From the NCBI GenBank assembly GCA_963920705.1, contig OY987239.1, positions 3,788,576 to 3,852,575 on the forward strand: a DNA stretch of 64,000 bases. Direction: 5' to 3'. The position numbers and the translations under genes were made by a program. Below, piece after piece: positions 54,201-64,000 of the stretch. The stretch comes from Odiellus spinosus (lineage: Eukaryota; Arthropoda; Arachnida; Opiliones; Phalangiidae). The stretch's first letter is position 1, and each line of letters begins with the position of its first letter. The notes below the pieces were generated by a model. It ran no database searches, was not told where the DNA came from, and was given only the letters and a program-made list of their open reading frames with translations.

Positions 54201-57199
54201 TTGATATTAGATGTTTGTTGAATTGGCCATATTTTCCATGTTTTTCAACGGATTTTCCAAAACTCTTGTTTTTTAAATATTCCAATATTTGCTCTTTCGA
54301 TAGGTGTTGATTTTGTCTAAATCGCTTAAAAATCAAATGTTTTGTGTCCATTTGAATCCAATAATCTTGGATTTTTAAGCGTTTTTGCATAATTTTAACC
54401 AATTTTATATTTGTCACGTTTTGGCAATTTAGACAAAACCAAAGTCATTCGAAAGAGCAATTAATGGACAGTCTAAATAATAAGAGTTTTCAAAAATCCA
54501 TTGAAAAACAAGAAAAATATGGCCAATTCAAGAAATCATACAATATCAAAATAGTCAAATTTCAGATTTTAAAAATTCGCTTTTTGATATTAGATGTTTT
54601 TTGAATTGGCCATATTTTCCATGTTTTTCAACGGATTTTCCAAAACTCTTGTTTTTTAGATAGTCCAATATTTGCTCTTTCGATAGGTGTTGATTTTGTC
54701 TAAATCGCTTAAAAATCAAATGTTTTGTGTCCATTTGAATCCAATAATCTTGGATTTTTAAGCGTTTTTGCATAATTTTAACCAGTTTTATATTTGTCAC
54801 GTTTTGGCAATTTAGACAAAACCAAAGTCATTCGAAAGAGCAATTAATGGACAGTCTAAATAGTAAGAGTTTTCAAAAATCCGTTGAAAAACAAGAAAAA
54901 TATGGCCAATTCAAGAAATCATACAATATCAAAATGGTCAAATTTCAGATTTTAAAAATTCGCTTTTTGATATTAGATGTTTTTTGAATTGGCCATATTT
55001 TCCATGTTTTTCAACGGATTTTCCAAAACTCTTGTTTTTTAGATAGTCCAATATTTGCTCTTTCGATAGGTGTTGATTTTGTCTAAATCGCTTAAAAATC
55101 AAATGTTTTGTGTCCATTTGAATCCAATAATCTTGGTTTTTTAAGCGTTTTTGCTTAATTTTAACCAATTTTATATTTGTCACTTTTTGGCAATTTAGAC
55201 AAAACCAAAGTCATTCGAAAGAGCAATTAATGGACAGTCTTAATTATAAGAGTTTTCAAAAATTCGTTGAAAAACAAGAAAAATATGGCCCATTCAAGAA
55301 ATCATACAATATCAAAATAGTTAAAGTTCAGATTTTAAAAATTCGCTTTTTGATATTAGATGTTTTTTGAATTGGCCATATTTTCCATGCTTTTCAACGG
55401 ATTTTCCAAAACTCTTTTTTTAGATAGACCAATATTTGCTCTTTCGATAGGTGTTGATTTTGTCTAAATCGCTTAAAAATCAAATGTTTTGTGTCCATTT
55501 GAATCCAATAATCTTGGATTTTTAAGCGTTTTTGCATAATTTTAACCAATTTTATATTTGTCACGTTTTGGCAATTTAGACAAAACCAAAGTCATTCGAA
55601 AATGCAATTAATGGACAGTCTAAATAGTAAGAGTTTTCAAAAATCCGTTGAAAAACAAGAAAAATATGGCCAATTCAAGAAATCATACAATATCAAAATG
55701 GTCAAATTTCAGATTTTAAAAATTCGCTTTTTGATATTAGATGTTTTGTGAATTGGCCATATTTTCCATGTTTTTCAACGGATTTTCCAAAACTCTTTTT
55801 TTAGATAGACCAATATTTGCTCTTTCGATAGGTGTTGATTTTGTCTAAATCGCTTAAAAATCAAATGTTTTGTGTCCATTTGAATCCAATAATCTTGGTT
55901 TTTTAAGCGTTTTTGCTTAATTTTAACCAATTTTATATTTGTCACTTTTTGGCAATTTAGACAAAACCAAAGTCATTCGAAAGAGCAATTAATGGACAGT
56001 CTTAATTATAAGAGTTTTCAAAAATTCGTTGAAAAACAGGAAAAATATGGCCCATTCAAGAAATCATACAATATCAAAATAGTCAAAGTTCAGATTTTAA
56101 AAATTCGCTTTTTGATATTAGATGTTTTTTGAATTGGCCATATTTTCCATGCTTTTCCACGGATTTTCCAAAACTCTTTTTTTAGATAGACCAATATTTG
56201 CTCTTTCGATAGGTGTTGATTTTGTCTAATTCGCTTAAAAATCAAATGTTTTGTGTCCATTTGAATCCAATAATCTTGGATTTTTAAGCGTTTTTGCATA
56301 ATTTTAACTAATTTTATATTTGTCACGTTTTGGCAATTTAGACAAAACCAAAGTCATTCGAAAGAGCAATTAATGGACAGTCTAAATAATAAGAGTTTTC
56401 AAAAATCCGTTGAAAAACAAGAAAAATATGGCCAATTCAAGAAATCATACAATATCAAAATAGTCAAATTTCAGATTTTAAAAATTCGCTTTTTGATATT
56501 AGATGTTTTTTGATTTGGCCATATTTTCCATATTTTTCAACGGATTTTCCAAAACTCTTGTTTTTTAGATAGTCCAATATTTGCTCTGTCGATAGGTGTT
56601 GATTTTGTCTAAATCGCTTAAAAATCATATGTTTTGTGTCCATTTGAATCCAATAATCTTGGATTTTTAAGCGTTTTTGCATAATTTTAACCAATTTTAT
56701 ATTTGTCACGTTTTGGCAATTTAGACAAAACCAAAGTCATTCGAAAGAGCAATTAATGGACAGTCTAAATAATAAGAGTTTTCAAAAATCCGTTGAAAAA
56801 CAAGAAAAATATGGCCAATTCAAGAAATCATACAATATCAAAATAGTCAAATTTCAGATTTTAAAAATTAAATTTTTGATATAAGATGTTTTTTTGAATT
56901 GGCCATATTTTCCATGTTTTTCAACGGATTTTCCAAAACTCTTGTTTTTTAGATAGTCCAATATTTGCTCTTTCGATCGGTGTTGATTTTGTCTAAATCG
57001 CTTAAAAATCAATTGTTTTGTGTCCATTTGAATCCAATAATCTTGGTTTTTTAAACGTTTTTGCTTAATTTTAACCAATTTGGTATTTGTCACTTTTTGG
57101 CAATTTAGACAAAACCAAAGTCATTCGAAAGAGCAATTAATGGACAGTCTTAATTATAAGAGTTTTCAAAAATTTGTTGAAAAACAAGAAAAATATGGC

Positions 57200-60100
57200 C
57201 AATTCAAGAAATCATACAATATCAAAATGGTAAAATTTCAGATTTTAAAAATTCGCTTTTTGATATTAGATGTTTTTTGAATTGGCCATATTTTCGATGT
57301 TTTTCAACGGATTTTCCAAAACTCTTGTTTTTTAGATAGTCCAATATTTGCTCTGTCGATAGTTGTGGATTTTGTCTAAATCGCCTAAAAATCAAATGTT
57401 TTGTGTCTATTTGAATCCAATAATCTGGGATTTTTAAGCGTTTTTGCATAAATTTAACCAATTTTATATTTGTCACGTTTTGGCAATTTAGACAAAACCA
57501 AAGTCATTCGAAAGAGCAATTAATGGACAGTCTAAATAATAAGAGTTTTCAAAAATCCGTTGAAAAACAAGAAAAATATGGCCAATTCAAGAAATCATAC
57601 AATATCAAAATAGTCAAATTTCAGATTTTAAAAATTCGCTTTTTGATATTAGATGTTTTTTGAATTGGCCATATTTTCCATGTTTTTCAACGGATTTTCC
57701 AAAACTCTTGTTTTTTAGATAGTCCAATATTTGCTCTTTCGATAGGTTTTGATTTTGTCTAAATCGCTTAAAAATCAAATGTTTTGTGTCCATTTGAATC
57801 CAATAATCTTGGATTTTTAAGCGTTTTTGCATAATTTTAACCAATTTTATATTTGTCACGTTTTGGCAATTTAGACAAAACCAAAGTCATTCGAAAGAGC
57901 AATTAATGGACAGTCTAAATAATAATAGTTTTCAAAAATCCGTTGAAAAACAAGAAAAATATGGCCCATTCAAGAAATCATACAATATCAAAATAGTCAA
58001 AGTTCAGATTTTAAAAATTCAATTTTTGATATAAGATGTTTTTTGAATTGGCCATATTTTCCATGCTTTTCAACGGATTTTCCAAAACTCTTTTTTTAGA
58101 TAGACCAATATTTACTCTTTCGATAGGTGTTGATTTTGTCTAAATCGCTTAAAAATCAAATGTTTTGTGTCTATTTGCATCCAATAATCTTGGATTTTTA
58201 AGCGTTTTTGCATAATTTTAACTAATTTTATATTTGTCACGTTTTGGCAATTTAGACAAAACCAAAGTCATTCGAAAGAGCAATTAATGGACAGTCTAAA
58301 TAATAAGAGTTTTCAAAAATCCGTTGAAAAACAAGAAAAATATGGCCAATTCAAGAAATCATACAATATCAAATAGTCAAATTTCAGATTTTAAAAATTC
58401 GCTTTTTGATATTAGATGTTTGTTGAATTGGCCATATTTTCCATGTTTTTCAACGGATTTTCCAAAACTCTTGTTTTTTAGATAGTCCAATATTTGCTCT
58501 GTCGATAGGTGTTGAATATGTCTAAATCGCTTAAAAATCAAATGTTTTGTGTCCATTTGAATCCAATAATCTTGGATTTTTAAGCGTTTTTGCATAATTT
58601 TAACCAATTTTATATTTGTCACGTTTTGGCAATTTAGACAAAACCAAAGTCATTCGAAAAAGCAATTAATGGACAGTCTAAATAGTAAGAGTTTTCAAAA
58701 ATCCGTTGAAAAACAAGAAAAATATGGCCAATTCAAGAAATCATACAATATCAAAATGGTCAAATTTCAGATTTTAAAAATTCGCTTTTTGATATTAGAT
58801 GTTTCTTGAATTGGCCATATTTTCCATGTTTTTCAACGGATTTTCCAAAACTCTTGTTTTTTAGATAGTCCAATATTTGCTCTTTCGATAGGTTTTGATT
58901 TTGTCTAAATCGCTTAAAAATCAAATGTTTTGTGTCCATTTGAATCCAATAACCTTGGATTTTTAAGCGTTTTTGCATAATTTTAACCAATTTTATATTT
59001 GTCACGTTTTGGCAATTTAGACAAAACCAAAGTCATTCGAAAGAGCAATTAATGGACAGTCTAAATAATAATAGTTTTCAAAAATCCGTTGAAAAACAAG
59101 AAAAATATGGCCCATTCAAGAAATCATACAATATCAAAATAGTCAAAGTTCAGATTTTAAAAATTCAATTTTTGATATAAGATGTTTTTTGAATTGGCCA
59201 TATTTTCCATGCTTTTCAACGGATTTTCCAAAACTCTTTTTTTAGATAGACCAATATATGCTCTTTCGATAGGTGTTGATTTTGTCTAAATCGCTTAAAA
59301 ATCAAATGTTTTGTGTCTATTTGCATCCAATAATCTTGGATTTTTAAGCGTTTTTGCATAATTTTAACTAATTTTATATTTGTCACGTTTTGGCAATTTA
59401 GACAAAACCAAAGTCATTCGAAAGAGCAATTAATGGACAGTCTAAATAATAAGAGTTTTCAAAAATCCGTTGAAAAACAAGAAAAATATGGCCAATTCAA
59501 GAAATCATACAATATCAAATAGTCAAATTTCAGATTTTAAAAATTCGCTTTTTGATATTAGATGTTTGTTGAATTGGCCATATTTTCCATGTTTTTCAAC
59601 GGATTTTCCAAAACTCTTGTTTTTTAGATAGTCCAATATTTGCTCTGTCGATAGGTGTTGAATATGTCTAAATCGCTTAAAAATCAAATGTTTTGTGTCC
59701 ATTTGAATCCAATAATCTTGGATTTTTAAGCGTTTTTGCATAATTTTAACCAATTTTATATTTGTCACGTTTTGGCAATTTAGACAAAACCAAAGTCATT
59801 CGAAAAAGCAATTAATGGACAGTCTAAATAGTAAGAGTTTTCAAAAATCCGTTGAAAAACAAGAAAAATATGGCCAATTCAAGAAATCATACAATATCAA
59901 AATGGTCAAATTTCAGATTTTAAAAATTCGCTTTTTGATATTAGATGTTTTTTGAATTGGCCATATTTTCCATGTTTTTCAACGGATTTTCCAAAACTCT
60001 TGTTTTTTAGATAGTCCAATATTTACTCTTTCGATAGGTTTTGATTTTGTCTAAATCGCTTAAAAATCAAATGTTTTGTGTCCATTTGAATCCAATAATC

Positions 60101-63100
60101 TTGGATTTTTAAGCGTTTTTGCATAATTTTAACCAATTTTATATTTGTCACGTTTTGGCAATTTAGACAAAACCAAAGTCATTCGAAAGAGCAATTAATG
60201 GACAGTCTAAATAATAATAGTTTTCAAAAATCCGTTGAAAAACAAGAAAAATATGGCCCATTCAAGAAATCATACAATATCAAAATAGTCAAAGTTCAGA
60301 TTTTAAAAATTCAATTTTTGATATAAGATGTTTTTTGAATTGGCCATATTTTCCATGCTTTTCAACGGATTTTCCAAAACTCTTTTTTTAGATAGACCAA
60401 TATTTGCTCTTTCGATAGGTGTTGATTTTGTCTAAATCGCTTAAAAATCAAATGTTTTGTGTCTATTTGCATCCAATAATCTTGGATTTTTAAGCGTTTT
60501 TGCATAATTTTAACTAATTTTATATTTGTCACGTTTTGGCAATTTAGACAAAACCAAAGTCATTCGAAAGAGCAATTAATGGACAGTCTAAATAATAAGA
60601 GTTTTCAAAAATCCGTTGAAAAACAAGAAAAATATGGCCAATTCAAGAAATCATACAATATCAAATAGTCAAATTTCAGATTTTAAAAATTCGCTTTTTG
60701 ATATTAGATGTTTGTTGAATTGGCCATATTTTCCATGTTTTTCAACGGATTTTCCAAAACTCTTGTTTTTTAGATAGTCCAATATTTGCTCTGTCGATAG
60801 GTGTTGAATATGTCTAAATCGCTTAAAAATCAAATGTTTTGTGTCCATTTGAATCCAATAATCTTGGATTTTTAAGCGTTTTTGCATAATTTTAACCAAT
60901 TTTATATTTGTCACGTTTTGGCAATTTAGACAAAACCAAAGTCATTCGAAAAAGCAATTAATGGACAGTCTAAATAGTAAGAGTTTTCAAAAATCCGTTG
61001 AAAAACAAGAAAAATATGGCCAATTCAAGAAATCATACAATATCAAAATGGTCAAATTTCAGATTTTAAAAATTCGCTTTTTGATATTAGATGTTTTTTG
61101 AATTGGCCATATTTTCCATGTTTTTCAACGGATTTTCCAAAACTCTTGTTTTTTAGATAGTCCAATAATTGCTCTTTCGATAGGTGTTGATTTTGTCTAA
61201 ATCGCTTAAAAATCAAATGTTTTGTGTCCATTTGAATCCAATAATCTTGGTTTTTTAAGCATTTTTGCTTAATTTTAACCAATCTTATATTTGTCACTTT
61301 TTGGCAATTTAGACAAAACCAAAGTCATTCGAAAGAGCAATTAATGGACAGTCTTAATTATAAGAGTTTTCAAAAATTCGTTGAAAAACAAGAAAAATAT
61401 GGCCCATTCAAGAAATCATACAATATCAAAATAGTCAAAGTTCAGATTTTAAAAATTCGCTTTTTGATATTAGATGTTTTTTGAATTGGCCATATTTTCC
61501 ATGCTTTTCAACGGATTTTCCAAAACTCTTTTTTTAGATAGACCAATATTTGCTCTTTCGATAGGTGTTGATTTTGTCTAAATCGCTTAAAAATCAAATG
61601 TTTTGTGTCTATTTGCATCCAATAATCTTGGATTTTTAAGCGTTTTTGCATAATTTTAACTAATTTTATATTTGTCACGTTTTGGCAATTTAGACAAAAC
61701 CAAAGTCATTCGAAAGAGCAATTAATGGACAGTCTAAATAATAAGAGTTTTCAAAAATCCGTTGAAAAACAAGAAAAATATGGCCAATTCAAGAAATCAT
61801 ACAATATCAAATAGTCAAATTTCAGATTTTAAAAATTCGCTTTTTGATATTAGATGTTTGTTGAATTGGCCATATTTTCCATGTTTTTCAACGGATTTTC
61901 CAAAACTCTTGTTTTTTAGATAGTCCAATATTTGCTCTGTCGATAGGTGTTGAATATGTCTAAATCGCTTAAAAATCAAATGTTTTGTGTCCATTTGAAT
62001 CCAATAATCTTGGATTTTTAAGCGTTTTTGCATAATTTTAACCAATTTTATATTTGTCACGTTTTGGCAATTTAGACAAAACCAAAGTCATTCGAAAAAG
62101 CAATTAATGGACAGTCTAAATAGTAAGAGTTTTCAAAAATCCGTTGAAAAACAAGAAAAATATGGCCAATTCAAGAAATCATACAATATCAAAATGGTCA
62201 AATTTCAGATTTTAAAAATTCGCTTTTTGATATTAGATGTTTTTTGAATTGGCCATATTTTCCATGTTTTTCAACGGATTTTCCAAAACTCTTGTTTTTT
62301 AGATAGTCCAATATTTGCTCTTTCGATAGGTTTTGATTTTGTCTAAATCGCTTAAAAATCAAATGTTTTGTGTCCATTTGAATCCAATAATCTTGGATTT
62401 TTAAGCGTTTTTGCATAATTTTAACCAATTTTATATTTGTCACGTTTTGGCAATTTAGACAAAACCAAAGTCATTCGAAAGAGCAATTAATGGACAGTCT
62501 AAATAATAATAGTTTTCAAAAATCCGTTGAAAAACAAGAAAAATATGGCCCATTCAAGAAATCATACAATATCAAAATAGTCAAAGTTCAGATTTTAAAA
62601 ATTCAATTTTTGATATAAGATGTTTTTTGAATTGGCCATATTTTCCATGCTTTTCAACGGATTTTCCAAAACTCTTTTTTTAGATAGACCAATATTTGCT
62701 CTTTCGATAGGTGTTGATTTTGTCTAAATCGCTTAAAAATCAAATGTTTTGTGTCTATTTGCATCCAATAATCTTGGATTTTTAAGCGTTTTTGCATAAT
62801 TTTAACTAATTTTATATTTGTCACGTTTTGGCAATTTAGACAAAACCAAAGTCATTCGAAAGAGCAATTAATGGACAGTCTAAATAATAAGAGTTTTCAA
62901 AAATCCGTTGAAAAACAAGAAAAATATGGCCAATTCAAGAAATCATACAATATCAAATAGTCAAATTTCAGATTTTAAAAATTCGCTTTTTGATATTAGA
63001 TGTTTGTTGAATTGGCCATATTTTCCATGTTTTTCAACGGATTTTCCAAAACTCTTGTTTTTTAGATAGTCCAATATTTGCTCTGTCGATAGGTGTTGAA

Positions 63101-64000
63101 TATGTCTAAATCGCTTAAAAATCAAATGTTTTGTGTCCATTTGAATCCAATAATCTTGGATTTTTAAGCGTTTTTGCATAATTTTAACCAATTTTATATT
63201 TGTCACGTTTTGGCAATTTAGACAAAACCAAAGTCATTCGAAAAAGCAATTAATGGACAGTCTAAATAGTAAGAGTTTTCAAAAATCCGTTGAAAAACAA
63301 GAAAAATATGGCCAATTCAAGAAATCATACAATATCAAAATGGTCAAATTTCAGATTTTAAAAATTCGCTTTTTGATATTAGATGTTTTTTGAATTGGCC
63401 ATATTTTCCATGTTTTTCAACGGATTTTCCAAAACTCTTGTTTTTTAGATAGTCCAATAATTGCTCTTTCGATAGGTGTTGATTTTGTCTAAATCGCTTA
63501 AAAATCAAATGTTTTGTGTCCATTTGAATCCAATAATCTTGGTTTTTTAAGCATTTTTGCTTAATTTTAACCAATCTTATATTTGTCACTTTTTGGCAAT
63601 TTAGACAAAACCAAAGTCATTCGAAAGAGCAATTAATGGACAGTCTTAATTATAAGAGTTTTCAAAAATTCGTTGAAAAACAAGAAAAATATGGCCCATT
63701 CAAGAAATCATACAATATCAAAATAGTCAAAGTTCAGATTTTAAAAATTCGCTTTTTGATATTAGATGTTTTTTGAATTGGCCATATTTTCCATGCTTTT
63801 CAACGGATTTTCCAAAACTCTTTTTTTAGATAGCCAATATTTGCTCTTTCGATAGGTGTTGATTTTGTCTAAATCGCTTAAAAATCAAATGTTTTGTGTC
63901 TATTTGCATCCAATAATCTTGGATTTTTAAGCGTTTTTGCATAATTTTAACTAATTTTATATTTGTCACGTTTTGGCAATTTAGACAAAACCAAAGTCAT
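57200..64000. repeat. Satellite block with trimer (1146 bp) and hexamer (2292 bp) repeats
   Basis: One variant with GGTGTTGAATATGTC recurs at 58377, 59523, 60669, 61815 and 62961, exactly 1146 bp apart. The period is 3 bp below three full monomers because one member is 2 bp short in a T-tract and another 1 bp short (TATCAAATAG). From about 59.9 kb a second variant alternates (61052 and 63344 share CCAATCTTATATTTG), giving a 2292-bp superrepeat. Confidence 0.85.

Larger units (their letters stand above)
39012..64000. repeat. Satellite array, about 383-bp monomer (about 64 copies, continues beyond window)
   Basis: A monomer begins AATTTTAACCAATTTTATAT and holds two nested structures. A large imperfect inverted repeat has arms of about 130 bp, from GCAATTTAGACAAAA to TTTTGTCTAAATCGC, around a loop of roughly 30 bp (ATTTCAGATTTTAAAAATTC). 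A second hairpin pairs CGCTTAAAAATC with GATTTTTAAGCG. Two monomer types (CACGTTTTGG/AAATTTCAG and CACTTTTTGG/AAAGTTAAG) alternate or recombine. Each copy can show a minus-strand frame of 79-84 codons starting MTNIKLVKI. About a quarter lose it through a 2-bp shortening (CTCTTTTTTTAG) or other changes, so I treat the array as non-coding satellite. A truncated monomer lies near 44830-44920. Confidence 0.92.

Noticed and set aside
40504..63589. About fifty minus-strand frames of 79-84 codons (MTNIKLVKI...) as a gene family
   Set aside because: They repeat once per satellite monomer, a quarter or so are broken by small indels or stops, the hairpin arms differ by replacement changes without third-position bias, and no domain is recognised. 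They follow from the satellite sequence.

Overview
This is eukaryotic, AT-rich, gene-poor and repeat-dominated DNA, most likely from an arthropod. Three things point there. Short (TTAGG)n / (CCTAA)n tracts, the arthropod telomere motif, recur inside repeats. The only recognisable host genes are divergent ionotropic receptors (IRs, the invertebrate chemosensory branch of the ionotropic glutamate receptors) with GT..AG introns. The DNA transposons belong to Tc1/mariner branches common in arthropods. There are no operons or ribosome-binding sites, and most long reading frames are chance products of repeats.

Layout. (1) 1-22.5 kb: a tandem array of one multi-exon IR gene. Copy 1 enters from the left edge with its last two exons intact. 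Copy 2 (3.66-12.48 kb), a fragmentary copy (13.8-15.5 kb) and copy 3 (16.9-20.6 kb) are broken by frameshifts and a nonsense codon. Copy 2 carries two Tc1/mariner-type insertions (DD82E-like and DD41D-like), and each is a long head-to-head palindrome of two defective copies. Copy 3 carries a fold-back element at the splice acceptor of its channel exon, and a second copy of that element lies inverted just downstream. A TATA-bearing repeat with short hairpins, in one copy with a 57-bp minisatellite, follows IR units 1 and 3. (2) 22.5-32 kb: intergenic DNA with local tandem duplications, TTAGG-like tracts, a TATA-Inr-DPE promoter-like site, a possible retrotransposon tail and a possible second IR C-terminus. 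(3) 32.07-39.01 kb: a minus-strand tandem array of about 41 tRNA-Ala genes and pseudogenes at a regular 158-bp period. It contains a 1.9-kb internal duplication and a small inverted-repeat transposon inserted in one tRNA before that duplication. (4) 39.01-64.0 kb: a satellite of about 383 bp per monomer running off the right edge. Each monomer is mostly a large imperfect inverted repeat, and there are local dimer, trimer and hexamer higher-order repeats. One fold-back element with a CCTAA core sits in it, flanked by 8-bp target duplications.

Taken together, the window looks like a transition from a decaying chemoreceptor cluster, through a tRNA-Ala array, into satellite heterochromatin (pericentromeric or subtelomeric; the sequence cannot say which). 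The tRNA/satellite junction lies inside a tRNA gene at a 4-base microhomology. The strongest biology is the tRNA-Ala array and the hairpin satellite. The roughly 80-aa frames in the satellite are not convincing genes.
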